NCBI GenBank assembly: GCA_017624955.1
Contig: JAGAMA010000040.1
Coordinates: forward strand, 59,605 to 123,604
Direction: 5' to 3'
Length of the DNA: 64,000 nt
Source of the DNA: Alistipes sp.
GTDB taxonomy: Bacteria; Bacteroidota; Bacteroidia; Bacteroidales; Rikenellaceae
The translations under genes were made by a program, and so were the position numbers. The notes under the pieces are model-generated. The model was not told where the DNA came from. It searched no databases and worked only from the letters and a program-made list of their open reading frames with translations. This document shows positions 1-8,549 of the stretch, one piece after another (position 1 is the stretch's first letter; every line of letters starts with the position of its first letter).

Positions 1-424
1 AGTAGAGGATCATGCGCCCGTCGGGGGTAAACTGTGCATCGCGCGGCGCAGTGGCCTCGGTCATGATCTGCTCCACACGGCCATTGGCCACCAGGTGGTA
101 GGTCGTGGTGTAGGAGTGGCGGTAGATCGGGTTGTAGCCCGAGGCGATGAGGATCTGCTGCTCGTCGGGCGAGAGCTGATAATCGGTAATCTCGAGCTGG
201 CGAGCCGCCTCGGGGAGCAGGCTGCGCCCCTCGTTCTTCAGCGCGTACTGATAGCGACGGATGTCGCCACGCTCCAGCACCGTGTAGTGCTCGCCGTCAG
301 CCATCGAGCGGATGCCGCGCACCGACTCGTTCATGCGCCTGAGGCGCAGAATCTCGCTATATTCGTTTTGAGCCGTGGCGACACCGCAAACGAGCACCGC
401 CACCAAAATAAGCCATCTCTTCAT
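1..424 (-). CDS. Dipeptidyl peptidase IV-like S9 peptidase, N-terminal part (cut by window edge)
   Basis: The reverse strand opens with ATG at 424 and stays open to base 1, giving 141 residues. A signal peptide (MKRWLILVAVLVCGVATAQ) leads into the start of a DPP IV-type beta-propeller: the patterns GEHYTVLE, ITDYQLSPDEQQILIA and IYRHSYTTTYHL match the first propeller blades of this family. The family consists of serine exopeptidases that release Xaa-Pro dipeptides, exported to the periplasm in Bacteroidetes. The alpha/beta-hydrolase domain with the catalytic Ser-Asp-His lies outside the window, so activity cannot be judged. The next gene upstream (431-1117) ends six bases before this start, so the two are probably co-transcribed. 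Confidence 0.8.
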   Translation of the reverse strand, partial: MKRWLILVAVLVCGVATAQNEYSEILRLRRMNESVRGIRSMADGEHYTVLERGDIRRYQYALKNEGRSLLPEAARQLEITDYQLSPDEQQILIASGYNPIYRHSYTTTYHLVANGRVEQIMTEATAPRDAQFTPDGRMILY

Positions 425-430
425 TAGAAA

Positions 431-1117
431 TTAGATATCGGTTGTGTCGAAGTCGTAGCCCAGACGCTTGCCGGTGACAAACTTCGAGTTGTCCATCTTG
501 GTATTGAACTGATCGACCGTCACGCGCTTAAACTCCTCGTAGGGAGGCATCAGCGGGTCGAAATCGAGGGCGTAGTGCAGGGCATCCTCCAGGATCGGGA
601 TGAGCGTGTCGCGGCAGATATCCTTCTCGCCAAACTGCTCGGCGCGCAGCGAACGCTGCTCCTTACCCTCGACGAAGAAGTGCCCCTCGCCGTTGATGAA
701 GATGCGACCGATCAGGTAACCCTCGTCGGCGTTGCGGTTGAGCTTGAACGAGTCGGAGAGGAAGTTGTAGATGTTGATCACACCGCAGTAGGCGCGTGTG
801 CGCACCTCCTGTACCGAGGGACTCTTCCATACGGGGTGGCTCGGGTGGAAGACAAAGACATCGGTGTGCATCTGGAAGATCAGCAGGTCGTTGGCTACCT
901 GCAGCTGTGCCTCGTACTTGCCGCGGTCGCGGTACTCGAGGCGGACACGGCGGTCGAGCTTGCCCTCCAGGGCATCGTCCAACTCCGAGGCGACCTCCAG
1001 CAGGGTCTCCTTGAGGAGATTCATCGCAGCAAAGGTGCTGTCAAAAACTTTCTGCTTGAGGGAGGATTTACGGATGATCTGCTCCAAAATCTGCTCCCGT
1101 AAAGGGGTGTTTTCCAT
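431..1117 (-). CDS. Conserved hypothetical protein, 228 aa
   Basis: Function not recognised. The start is the ATG at 1117 (MENTPLREQ); an open extension to 1294 has atypical composition and overlaps the preceding gene, so it was not used. The protein appears soluble, with no signal peptide or membrane segment. It begins with a charged helix (residues 5-60), followed by alpha/beta segments with FQMHTDVFVFHPSHPVWKS and GRIFINGEGHFFVEGK. It lies 20 bases after the glucosaminidase gene and 6 bases before the DPP IV gene, which suggests one transcript driven from the promoter near 2184-2214. Confidence 0.75.
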   Translation of the reverse strand: MENTPLREQILEQIIRKSSLKQKVFDSTFAAMNLLKETLLEVASELDDALEGKLDRRVRLEYRDRGKYEAQLQVANDLLIFQMHTDVFVFHPSHPVWKSPSVQEVRTRAYCGVINIYNFLSDSFKLNRNADEGYLIGRIFINGEGHFFVEGKEQRSLRAEQFGEKDICRDTLIPILEDALHYALDFDPLMPPYEEFKRVTVDQFNTKMDNSKFVTGKRLGYDFDTTDI

Positions 1118-1137
1118 ATAGGGTAGTTTTGTTGTTT

Positions 1138-2160
1138 TTACTTGATGCGGAGGGTGCGACCCGTCTCGAGCGGGATGCCCTTCTCGAGGCGGTTCATCTT
1201 CTCGATGCGCTTCATGCGAATCGCATAGGCCTGTGCTACGGCGTAGGCCGTCTCGCCCTCGCGGCAGATGTGGTGACGGGCATTGCCCTCCCAACGGCTC
1301 TTCTTGCGCTCGATGTAGATCACCTCGTGGGTCATCGGCTGGGCCTTCGGATCCTTCAGGTCGTTGAACTTTCTCAGGTTGCGGGCCGAGATGCGGAACG
1401 CCTCGGCAATCTTTTCAAAGCTGTCGTTCTCCTTGGCCAGGATGTAGTGCACGCCGTTTTGGCGGTAGATGTTGTACCCCTCGTGGGCGTTGATCGTCAC
1501 GCGGTAGTTGTCGGGATCGACTCCGGCGGGGTAGTGCGGGTCGGTCGTGCTGGATTGCGAGGCAAACCAGTCATCGGGGTTCTTCTGCTCCTGGCGGTGC
1601 TGGGCGTAGAGGCGGTCGCCATTCGGACGATCCAGCAGGTAGAGCTTCGCATCCTCGATGATCTTGATGAGGCGCTGGGCGTAGTCGGGAGCCGTAGCGT
1701 AGCCGCAAGCCTTCAGGCCGCGTGCCCAGCTGTGGTAGTCGTCCGCATCGTAGCGGAACAACGAGTCGTAGCGGGGCTGCTGGTCGAGGAAGGTGGCATG
1801 GTCTTCGTACGAGGCCTCGACCGAGGGGTAGGCACGGAAACATTCGCCCTTCTCATCGTCGTCGTGGTAGACCTTCTCGCCCGTCCAATTCTTCTTGCAT
1901 TTGATGCCGAAGTGGTTGTTCGACGAGAGCGAGAGGCGGCTGTTGCCCGAATCCGATTCGAGGATGCCCTGCGCCATGGTAATCGAGGCAGGGATGCCGT
2001 AGCGCTCCATCTGGTCGATGGCGATATGTTTGTAGCGTTCGATATACTCCTCGCGGGTTTGGCGCGTCGGACGGCTCTGCGCTACCGTGTCAAAAGGTAA
2101 TACAGAGAGGCAGAAAAGTAAGAATCCGCCAAAAATGATTGCTTTTTTGGAAATAATCAT
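1138..2160 (-). CDS. Exported N-acetylglucosaminidase with LysM repeats
   Basis: A 340-residue cell-wall hydrolase. Residues 1-28 form a signal peptide ending in TVAQ. Residues about 35-180 are a GH73/FlgJ-type glucosaminidase domain: ITMAQGILESDSGNSRL carries the putative catalytic Glu, and NNHFGIKCK and FRAYPSVEASYEDHATFL are typical of the family. Two LysM-like segments follow (about 225-275 and 290-340, HHICREGETAYAVAQAY), which would bind peptidoglycan. The reaction is cleavage of the GlcNAc-MurNAc backbone in the periplasm. It is the first gene of a leftward group with 431-1117 and the DPP IV gene, and shares a compact divergent promoter region with the DUF4254 gene. Confidence 0.85.
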   Translation of the reverse strand: MIISKKAIIFGGFLLFCLSVLPFDTVAQSRPTRQTREEYIERYKHIAIDQMERYGIPASITMAQGILESDSGNSRLSLSSNNHFGIKCKKNWTGEKVYHDDDEKGECFRAYPSVEASYEDHATFLDQQPRYDSLFRYDADDYHSWARGLKACGYATAPDYAQRLIKIIEDAKLYLLDRPNGDRLYAQHRQEQKNPDDWFASQSSTTDPHYPAGVDPDNYRVTINAHEGYNIYRQNGVHYILAKENDSFEKIAEAFRISARNLRKFNDLKDPKAQPMTHEVIYIERKKSRWEGNARHHICREGETAYAVAQAYAIRMKRIEKMNRLEKGIPLETGRTLRIK

Positions 2161-2168
2161 TATCTTTG
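2139..2168 (+). promoter_or_regulatory. Bacteroidetes promoter for the DUF4254-glycosyltransferase operon
   Basis: TTG at 2139-2141, 19 bases, then TATCTTTG at 2161-2168, matching the TTTG/TAnnTTTG consensus. The upstream element lies inside the first codons of the divergent glucosaminidase gene. The predicted leader to the ATG at 2234 is about 60 bases. Confidence 0.6.
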
Positions 2169-2183
2169 TTGAATGATACCGTA

Positions 2184-2214
2184 CAAAGGTAGGTTTTTTT
2201 CATAGAAAATACAA
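2184..2214 (-). promoter_or_regulatory. Bacteroidetes promoter for the glucosaminidase operon
   Basis: On the reverse strand, TTG (complement of 2212-2214), 20 bases, then TACCTTTG (complement of 2184-2191). It is placed about 25 bases upstream of the start codon at 2160 and interleaved with the divergent promoter. Confidence 0.6.
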
Positions 2215-2233
2215 CTAAAAAAAAGAGATACAC

Positions 2234-2836
2234 ATGTTTACCGAAAACGCTAACCGCATCTTTGAGCGCGTAATCGCCGATTACCACCGCTGGGATGATG
2301 TCGATCATCCGATGGAGAACCCCTTTGAGGCCGGCTCGCTGGATGCCTTGCTCTACCACAAGAATTGGATCGATACGGTGCAGTGGCACTTGGAGGATAT
2401 CATTCGTAATCCCGAAATCGACCCCGTGGAGGCGCTGGCTATCAAGCGCCGTATCGATAAGTCGAACCAGGACAGAACCGATATGGTGGAGTATGTAGAT
2501 TCGTACATGCTCGAGAAGTATAAGGATGTGGAGGTGAAGGCCGATGCCCGCCTCAATACCGAGACCCCCGCCTGGGCGATCGACCGCCTCTCGATTCTGG
2601 CGCTGAAGATCTACCACATGAGCGTAGAGACGAAGCGTGAGGATGTGAGCGATGAGCACCGTGCCGCTTGTCAGAAGAAGCTCGATGTGCTCCTGACGCA
2701 GCAGGTCGATCTCTCGCGCGCCATTGAGGAGCTGATCGAGGATATCGAGGCAGGTCGCAAATACATGAAGACCTACAAGCAGATGAAGATGTACAACGAT
2801 CCGGCACTCAACCCGGTGTTGTATGGCAAGAAATAA
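2234..2836 (+). CDS. DUF4254 domain protein
   Basis: A 200-residue, all-helical, soluble protein matching the DUF4254 family of Bacteroidetes in length and pattern: NPFEAGSLDALLYHKNWIDTVQWHLED at the N-terminus, RRIDKSNQDRTDMVE, and the terminal NPVLYGKK. The biochemical function is unknown. It overlaps the following family 9 glycosyltransferase by 14 bases, a pairing that suggests a role in lipopolysaccharide or glycan core assembly; that is inference from context only. Transcription probably starts from the promoter at 2139-2168. Confidence 0.85.
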   Translation: MFTENANRIFERVIADYHRWDDVDHPMENPFEAGSLDALLYHKNWIDTVQWHLEDIIRNPEIDPVEALAIKRRIDKSNQDRTDMVEYVDSYMLEKYKDVEVKADARLNTETPAWAIDRLSILALKIYHMSVETKREDVSDEHRAACQKKLDVLLTQQVDLSRAIEELIEDIEAGRKYMKTYKQMKMYNDPALNPVLYGKK

Positions 2837-3839
2837 ACAATTACCGAAACACCTCCTGGTGTTTAGAACCTCCGCGATGGGCGATGTGGCGATGTTGCCG
2901 CACGCCCTTCGTGCGCTTCGTGCGGCCTACCCAGAACTGAAGATTACGGTGGCTACGCAGGCGATGTTTAAGCCCTTCTTCCGTGGGCTGAATGTCGATT
3001 TTCTGGAGGTGCAGGTTAAGAAGGAGCACCACTCCGTAGCGGGTATTTGGCGCTTGGCGCGTGAGGCTCGTAAACGGGGTGTGGATGCCGTGGCCGATGT
3101 GCACGATGTGTTGCGTTCGCTCGTCTTCGACTTCTCGATGACCCTGCACCGTATTCGCTCGGCCCGCATCCGCAAGGGGCGCATCGACAAGAAGCATGCC
3201 CTCAAGGAGAAGGGCGACTTCGAGCCGCTGAAGCATAGCGTGGTGCGCTACTGCGATACGCTGCGCCGCCTCGGCTTTGAGTTCGACGATCCGCAGCCTG
3301 CTACAAAACCCGTGATGGAGAACCCCTTGGGGGAGAAGAAGGGGCTTTGGATCGGCTTTGCCCCCTTCTCGGCACATGCCGGAAAGACCTATCCCGAGGC
3401 GCAGAGTCGGGCGCTCGTAAAACTGCTCTCCGAGCGCTACGATCGGGTGCTGATCCATGGTGGCGGTGGCAAGGAACAGACCTTTGCCGAGGAGATGGAG
3501 CAGAGTTATCCGAACGTGACGGCTCTGTTCGGCAAGGTGCGCTTTGCGGGCGAGATGGAGGTGATGAGCCACGAGGATTGTTTGGTCTCGATGGACTCGA
3601 TGGCGATGCACATGGCATCACTCGTAGCTACGCCCGTCGTCTCGGTGTGGGGAGCTACGCATCCTAATCTCGGCTTTTTGGGGTGGGGATGCAGTCTGGA
3701 AAATGCCCTGCAGGCCGATATGGAGTGCCGCCCCTGCTCGGTCTTTGGAGCCAAGCCCTGTAAATATGGCGATTACCGCTGCCTGACAGCGATCACGCCC
3801 GAAAGAATTGTAGCACAAATAGAAAAGGTCGTCCGATAG
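2823..3839 (+). CDS. Glycosyltransferase family 9 (heptosyltransferase-like)
   Basis: 338 residues with the GT-B layout of WaaF/WaaC-type ADP-heptose transferases. The N-terminal domain begins with LLVFRTSAMGDVAMLPHALRAL. The C-terminal nucleotide-sugar domain contains VLIHGGGGKEQ, DCLVSMDSMAMHMASLVATPVVSVWGATHP, and a terminal Cys-rich AALQADMECRPCSVFG-type segment typical of Bacteroidetes homologues. It probably adds a sugar to the inner LPS core at the cytoplasmic membrane. The donor sugar cannot be told from sequence. It overlaps the DUF4254 gene by 14 bases, and the stop codon sits in the loop region of a strong terminator. Confidence 0.85.
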   Translation: MARNKQLPKHLLVFRTSAMGDVAMLPHALRALRAAYPELKITVATQAMFKPFFRGLNVDFLEVQVKKEHHSVAGIWRLAREARKRGVDAVADVHDVLRSLVFDFSMTLHRIRSARIRKGRIDKKHALKEKGDFEPLKHSVVRYCDTLRRLGFEFDDPQPATKPVMENPLGEKKGLWIGFAPFSAHAGKTYPEAQSRALVKLLSERYDRVLIHGGGGKEQTFAEEMEQSYPNVTALFGKVRFAGEMEVMSHEDCLVSMDSMAMHMASLVATPVVSVWGATHPNLGFLGWGCSLENALQADMECRPCSVFGAKPCKYGDYRCLTAITPERIVAQIEKVVR

Positions 3840-3851
3840 ACGACCTTTTCT
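3821..3851. terminator. Bidirectional intrinsic terminator
   Basis: A perfect 13-base inverted repeat (3821-3833 with 3839-3851, sequence agaaaaggtcgtc) around a 5-base loop. The stem ends in A and T runs on the two sides, so it can stop both the glycosyltransferase transcript and the convergent adenosine kinase transcript. Confidence 0.85.
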
Positions 3852-3873
3852 ATTTTATATGGGCCTTACCCGT

Positions 3874-4875
3874 TTAGAAGAGATATTTCTCGGTCTTGAC
3901 ACGCTTCACGAGGCGGAAGATCTCCTCCCAGGCCTCCTCGCCGAAGGTCGTACCTACGACCTCGATCACCTTACCGGCCGTGATGGCGCCGATCGTGCCG
4001 CACTGGCGCAGGGTCAGCCCCTCGCACAGACCGGCCATGAAGCCTGCGGCATAGAAGTCGCCTGCACCCGTCGTATCGACACGCTTGGCGGCGGCCATGA
4101 TGCCGACATGCACCACCTCATTGCCCTGCTTGATCAGTGCCCCCTTCGTGCCGATCTTCACAACGGCCAACTCGCACATCTCCGAGATCTGCTGCAAGGC
4201 ATTGACCGGCTCGCCTTCGCAGGTGAAGGTCTTGGCCTCATCCTCGTTGGCGAAGACGATATCGACATACTCCTTAACCAGGCGGCGCAGGAACTCCAGG
4301 TTCTCGGCCACGACATTGAACGAGGCGAGGTCGATGGCCACCTTCAGGCCGCACTTCTTGGCCGTGGCAGCTGCCTTCTCGATCAGCTCGTGGTTCTGCA
4401 CCAGGTACCCCTCGACATAGAGGCAGTCGTAACCCTCGAAAATCGACGGCTCGATCTCTGCGGCCTCCAGCTCGAGCGCTGCGCCCAGGTGGGTGACCAT
4501 CGTGCGCTCGCCATCAGCCGATACGAGCGATACGCATTTACCCGACTTCTCGGTGCCGCGGAAGATCATCGGTTCGATGCCTAAGTTGTTGAGCGCCTGG
4601 ATGTAGAAGTCACCCGTCGTATCTTCGCCCACCTTGCCGATAAAGCCTACCTCGGTGCCGAGGCGTGCCATGGCGCGGATCGTGTTGCCGGCCGAGCCGC
4701 CCAGCGAGAGCGAGTAGGGGAGTCCGGCTACGGATTTCGAAATTTCGGTTTGCAGCGTGGTGTCCACGAGGCTCATCGAGCCTTTTGCCAGCTTGAATTG
4801 TCCCAGGACGGCATCCGTCTTGAGGTTTACCAGCATGTCGGTCAGGGCATTTCCAATGCCGATTACGCGTTTCAT
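3874..4875 (-). CDS. Adenosine kinase (PfkB family carbohydrate kinase)
   Basis: 333 residues of the ribokinase/PfkB fold. The N-terminus has IGIGNALTDMLV, followed by the first PfkB signature around GGSAGNTIRAMARLG. The C-terminal signature RVDTTGAGDFYAAGFMAG contains the catalytic Asp of the DTxGAGD motif. The family phosphorylates adenosine or related nucleosides and sugars with ATP. Bacteroidetes proteins of this type are annotated as adenosine kinase, but substrate preference is not certain from sequence. It lies 33 bases downstream of pfkA and is probably co-transcribed with it. Confidence 0.8.
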   Translation of the reverse strand: MKRVIGIGNALTDMLVNLKTDAVLGQFKLAKGSMSLVDTTLQTEISKSVAGLPYSLSLGGSAGNTIRAMARLGTEVGFIGKVGEDTTGDFYIQALNNLGIEPMIFRGTEKSGKCVSLVSADGERTMVTHLGAALELEAAEIEPSIFEGYDCLYVEGYLVQNHELIEKAAATAKKCGLKVAIDLASFNVVAENLEFLRRLVKEYVDIVFANEDEAKTFTCEGEPVNALQQISEMCELAVVKIGTKGALIKQGNEVVHVGIMAAAKRVDTTGAGDFYAAGFMAGLCEGLTLRQCGTIGAITAGKVIEVVGTTFGEEAWEEIFRLVKRVKTEKYLF

Positions 4876-4908
4876 CAGGGGTGTTTGGGTTGTCGTTTTT
4901 TGCTTGGG

Positions 4909-5889
4909 TTAAATCGAAAGAATCTTGACCAGGTCGAGGTGCTCACGCACGATGTGCTTGCGCTTTTGCAGCGCCTTGGCGATGGGGACGTAGGTGATCT
5001 CGCCATTCTGGATGCCGATCATCACGTTGCGCTGACCCTCCATGAGCGCCTGAATGGCTGCATCGCCCATGCGCGAGGCGAGGATGCGGTCACGCGCCGA
5101 GGGCGAACCGCCACGCTGGATGTGGCCCAGGATCGTGACGCGGGCATCGTACTCGGGGAACTCCTTCTTCACGCGCTCGGCCAAGGCCGTGGCACCACCC
5201 GTCTCGGGGTTCTCGGCAACGATGACGATGGCCGAGTTCTTGCTCTTGCGGAAGCCGTGGTTGATCAGCTCGCCCAGCTGGTCCACCTCGGTCTCCATCT
5301 CGGGGATGATGGCCGCCTCCGAACCCGAAGCCAGGGCGCTGTAGAGTGCCAGATAACCTGCCGTGTGGCCCATCACCTCGACAAAGAAGAGGCGCTCGTG
5401 CGACGAGGCCGTATCGCGCAGCTTGTCGATCGCATCCAAAATCGTGTTGAGAGCCGTATCGTAACCGATCGTGTGGTCCGTGCCACCCAGGTCACGGTCG
5501 ATCGTGCCCGGCAGGCCGATGATAGGCACATCATACTCCTCGGCGAAGAGCTTGGCTCCGGTGAGCGTACCATCGCCACCGATCACAACCAGTGCGTCGA
5601 TGCCGGCGGCCTTCATGTTCTCATAGGCCAGCTTGCGGCCCTCGATTGTCGTGAACTCCTTGCAGCGGGCCGTCTTGAGGATCGTACCGCCGAGCTGGAT
5701 GATGTTCGATACGTTGTGCGAGTCGAAATTGACAATCTCGTTCGTTACTAAACCTTTGTAGCCGCGCATGATGCCCTTTACCTCAAATCCGTGGTAAATG
5801 GCGCTGCGCGTCACGGCACGAATGGCCGCATTCATACCCGGGGCATCACCGCCCGAGGTCAATATACCGATACATTTAACAGTTGCCAT
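4909..5889 (-). CDS. pfkA: ATP-dependent 6-phosphofructokinase
   Basis: 326 residues, the normal length of bacterial PfkA. Diagnostic motifs are [17 protein letters not shown] (ATP site), GGDGTLTGA, the catalytic segment [20 protein letters not shown], the effector and substrate segment [14 protein letters not shown], and [14 protein letters not shown]. The enzyme converts fructose 6-phosphate to fructose 1,6-bisphosphate in glycolysis. Asp in the GGDGT loop suggests the ATP-dependent rather than the PPi-dependent form. It is first in a two-gene leftward unit with the adenosine kinase gene. Confidence 0.93.
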   Translation of the reverse strand: MATVKCIGILTSGGDAPGMNAAIRAVTRSAIYHGFEVKGIMRGYKGLVTNEIVNFDSHNVSNIIQLGGTILKTARCKEFTTIEGRKLAYENMKAAGIDALVVIGGDGTLTGAKLFAEEYDVPIIGLPGTIDRDLGGTDHTIGYDTALNTILDAIDKLRDTASSHERLFFVEVMGHTAGYLALYSALASGSEAAIIPEMETEVDQLGELINHGFRKSKNSAIVIVAENPETGGATALAERVKKEFPEYDARVTILGHIQRGGSPSARDRILASRMGDAAIQALMEGQRNVMIGIQNGEITYVPIAKALQKRKHIVREHLDLVKILSI

Positions 5890-5918
5890 ACTTTTTTCTT
5901 TATAAGCACATTTTCGTC

Positions 5919-5926
5919 CAAAGGTA
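5919..5926 (-). promoter_or_regulatory. Putative -7 element upstream of pfkA
   Basis: The reverse strand reads TACCTTTG, a match to TAnnTTTG, about 30 bases upstream of the pfkA start. No convincing -33 TTTG was found because the upstream DNA is an AT-rich repeat. Confidence 0.4.
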
Positions 5927-5929
5927 CGA

Positions 5930-5975
5930 AAATGAATTAAGAATTAAAAATTATGAATTAAGAATTAAAAATTCC
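5930..5975. repeat. AT-rich 21-base direct repeat
   Basis: Two tandem copies of a 21-base unit of the form gaattaagaattaaaaatta, partly self-complementary. Related AT-rich stretches occur at 34890-34917 and 63198-63232, all intergenic. The rest of the 5890-6098 gap holds a short CCTTTAG-type fragment (6026-6053) and a terminator. Confidence 0.7.
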
Positions 5976-6063
5976 GAAGAGTAGAATTCTTAATGCGAGG
6001 AGGACGAAAAGAATTTCTTTTAAATACCCTTTAGTCCCCTTTAGCAACCTTTGATCCAAAAAG

Positions 6064-6096
6064 AAATCGGCCTGCTTCTGTAGCAGACCGATTCTT
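6064..6096 (-). terminator. Intrinsic terminator of the arginine decarboxylase gene
   Basis: Hairpin of 6064-6076 with 6082-6093 (aatcgg-c-ctgct against agcag-a-ccgatt, one mismatch) just after the stop codon on the reverse strand, followed on that strand by a T-rich run. Confidence 0.75.
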
Positions 6097-6098
6097 TT

Positions 6099-7493
6099 TT
6101 AGTAGCCCAGGATGCGCAGCATTGAGCGGTAGGATTGCTCTTTGGCGAAGAGGCGCGTATAATATTCGTTATCGCTCTTGTCGCGGTCGATGATGACATG
6201 TTTCGGGGCGGGGATCAGACAGTGCTGAATACCGCCGAAACCACCTAACGACTCTTGGTAGGCGCCCGTGTGGAAGAAGCCGATATACTGCGTGTTGCCC
6301 TTCTCGAGCTTGGGCAGGAAGATCGCGTTCGTGTGCACCTCGGCGTTGTAGAAATCCTCCGAGTCGCAGGTCAGACCACCTAAGAAGACGCGCTGATACT
6401 CCTTGTCCCAGTTGTTGATCGGGAGCATGATGAAGCGCTGGTTGATACCCCAGGTGTCGGGCAGCGTGGTGATGAACGACGAGTCGATCATGTACCAGTT
6501 CTCGCGGTCGTTCTGCTGCTTCTGATTCACAATCGAGTAGAGGGCTGCGCCACTCTCGCCGACCGTGAATGAACCGAACTCGGTGAAGATGTTCGGCTCC
6601 TCGACATCGTTGCGCTGGCAGATGTTCTTGATCTGGGCAATGATCTCCTCCGTCAGGTACTCGTAGTCGTAGTTGAAGTCGAGCGAGTTCTTAACCGGGA
6701 AACCGCCGCCGATGTTGAGGCTGTCCAGCTCGGGGCAGATCTGCTTCAGCTCGCAGTAGACATTCATACACTTCGACAACTCGTTCCAATAGTAGGCCGT
6801 GTCGCGGATACCCGTGTTGATGAAGAAGTGGAGCATCTTGAGCTGGAACTTCTTGCTCGACTTGATCTTGGCCTTGTAGAAATCGACGATATCGTTGTAG
6901 CGGATACCGAGGCGCGAGGTGTAGAAGTCGAACTTGGGCTCCTCCTCGCAGGCGATGCGGATGCCCACCTTACACTTCTTGGTGATGGCATCGTCGAAGA
7001 GGTCGATCTCCTCCTTGTTGTCGATGACCGGAATCGTGTTCTCGAAACCCTCGTTCAGCAGCTCGGCGATACCCTCGACATACTGCGGGCGCTTAAAGCC
7101 GTTGCAGATGATGTAGCGATCCTTGTCCAGGATGCCGCCATCGTAGAGCGCCTTGATGATATGAATATCGTAGGCCGACGAGGTCTCGAGGTGGATGTCG
7201 TTTTTCATCGCCTCCTCCAGCACAAACGAGAAGTGGCTCGACTTGGTGCAATAGCAATAGTTATACGAGCCGCGGTAGTCGGCCTTGGCCATAGCCACGT
7301 TGAACATTCGCTTGGCACGATTGATCTGTTGCGAGATCTTGGGCAGGTAGGTAATCTTGAGCGGCGTACCGTACTGCTTGATCAGCTCCATCAAAGGAAT
7401 GTCGTAGAATTGCAATTCGCCGTCCTGCACCGAGAACTCGTCTTGGGGGAAGTCGAACGTCTGTTCGATCAGGTCGATGTACTTGTCTTTCAT
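6099..7493 (-). CDS. PLP-dependent decarboxylase, probable arginine decarboxylase
   Basis: 464 residues with the alanine-racemase-fold (type III) decarboxylase architecture: an N-terminal barrel with YCYCTKSSHF (the Lys is the probable PLP Schiff base) and a C-terminal beta domain. Other landmarks are LNIGGGFPVKNS (phosphate-binding glycine loop), TEFGSFTVGESG, and GGLTCDSEDFYN near the C-terminus, which supplies the Cys-Asp typical of the family active site. Arginine decarboxylase makes agmatine for polyamine synthesis and acid tolerance. The family also contains other basic or acidic amino acid decarboxylases. It is transcribed alone and ends in a clear terminator. Confidence 0.8.
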   Translation of the reverse strand: MKDKYIDLIEQTFDFPQDEFSVQDGELQFYDIPLMELIKQYGTPLKITYLPKISQQINRAKRMFNVAMAKADYRGSYNYCYCTKSSHFSFVLEEAMKNDIHLETSSAYDIHIIKALYDGGILDKDRYIICNGFKRPQYVEGIAELLNEGFENTIPVIDNKEEIDLFDDAITKKCKVGIRIACEEEPKFDFYTSRLGIRYNDIVDFYKAKIKSSKKFQLKMLHFFINTGIRDTAYYWNELSKCMNVYCELKQICPELDSLNIGGGFPVKNSLDFNYDYEYLTEEIIAQIKNICQRNDVEEPNIFTEFGSFTVGESGAALYSIVNQKQQNDRENWYMIDSSFITTLPDTWGINQRFIMLPINNWDKEYQRVFLGGLTCDSEDFYNAEVHTNAIFLPKLEKGNTQYIGFFHTGAYQESLGGFGGIQHCLIPAPKHVIIDRDKSDNEYYTRLFAKEQSYRSMLRILGY

Positions 7494-7665
7494 GATCCGA
7501 AAAGGGCGGTTTTTGAATGAAAAATAAATCTAACTCGATTACATTGGAAAATTTTTGCCAAAGTAGCTCGATCGGATTTGTCGAAAAACGACGATGCAAA
7601 TTAGGCGAATAAAAATGAGAAAAGCAACACTTCGCTCTATTATTTTGAAAATAGGTGTGTGAATC

Positions 7666-7696
7666 TTGTTTTTTTTGCCGAAAATGGGTAATTTTG
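7666..7696 (+). promoter_or_regulatory. Putative Bacteroidetes promoter for the 7719-11134 gene run
   Basis: TTG at 7666-7668, 20 bases, TAATTTTG at 7689-7696; the ATG follows at 7719. The 225-base region 7494-7718 separates two divergent genes and contains no ORF of note. A weaker CTACTTTG on the reverse strand (complement of 7559-7566) may serve the decarboxylase gene. Confidence 0.5.
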
Positions 7697-7718
7697 ACCC
7701 CTGAAAACGAATGTAGAC

Positions 7719-8540
7719 ATGTTGATCCGCGTCATTGAACAATATCTTGAAAACCACAAACGGTTAGTGGTGCCCCAGTTGGGCGCGTTCTTGGTCAAGG
7801 AGGAGCCGCGTACGGTGGTCTTCTCGGAACTTTTGCGCCGTGATGACGGTGTGCTGCAGGGGCTGCTCGTCGCCGAAGGAATGAACGAGCTCGCTGCTCG
7901 TGGTGAGATCGATCGTCTGGTCTACGAGGTGCGCCACGCCGTGGAGCAGGGGGAGCGTTACTTCCTCTCCTCGTTAGGTGAGTTCTACGCCGGTAAGCAG
8001 GGGACGATCCTCTTTGAGTATCATCCTCGCCTGAGCGTGGTGCCCGAAGAGCCGGTGGATATCATGTCCGATATTGTGGAGAAGGTGCGCCCCGAAGTGA
8101 AACCGGCAGAGCCCGTTGCGCCCGTGCCGGTGGTTGCGCCCGAACCCGAGAAGCAGGAGTCCGAAAAGAGAGAGCCGCTCTACATCCCCGAGTTGGATGA
8201 GGATGATCTGACGCTCGATGGCTATGATGAGGATCCGGACGAAGAGATCGAAGCATCGATCGAAGAGGTGGTCGAGGAGGATGAAGAGCCTCAGCCGACA
8301 CCCGTTGCCAAGCGCCGTGCGCCTCGTCGCAAGCCCCAACGACCGCAAAAACAGAAGCCCGATCGCTTCCTTTGGGTGGCGATTGCAGCGGCCGTGATTG
8401 CCCTGTTGGCGATCGCCTTCGGCCTCTATAACGATTCGCTTAAAGGGGATGACATGCCCTCGGCCGATGAGCCGGAGCTGATTGAACCGCTGATCGAAAC
8501 AGCCGCCCAGAGCGACCCCTATGGGGAGTTGAACGATTAA
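7719..8540 (+). CDS. HU/CCDC81-like domain protein with one membrane segment
   Basis: 273 residues. The N-terminal 110 residues (YLENHKRLVVPQLGAFLVKEE, then a second half with FLSSLGEFYAGKQGTILFEYHP) resemble the tandem bacterial HU-CCDC81 domains found in Bacteroidetes. A long acidic, Pro- and Glu-rich linker follows (about 115-195), then a very basic patch (KRRAPRRKPQRPQKQK), then one membrane helix (about 218-238, ending VIALLAIAFGLYN). The layout suggests a cytoplasmic DNA-binding-like head tethered to the inner membrane. The function is unknown. It is followed after 9 bases by a sigma-54 activator gene. Confidence 0.75.
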   Translation: MLIRVIEQYLENHKRLVVPQLGAFLVKEEPRTVVFSELLRRDDGVLQGLLVAEGMNELAARGEIDRLVYEVRHAVEQGERYFLSSLGEFYAGKQGTILFEYHPRLSVVPEEPVDIMSDIVEKVRPEVKPAEPVAPVPVVAPEPEKQESEKREPLYIPELDEDDLTLDGYDEDPDEEIEASIEEVVEEDEEPQPTPVAKRRAPRRKPQRPQKQKPDRFLWVAIAAAVIALLAIAFGLYNDSLKGDDMPSADEPELIEPLIETAAQSDPYGELND

Positions 8541-8549
8541 AGAGAGATT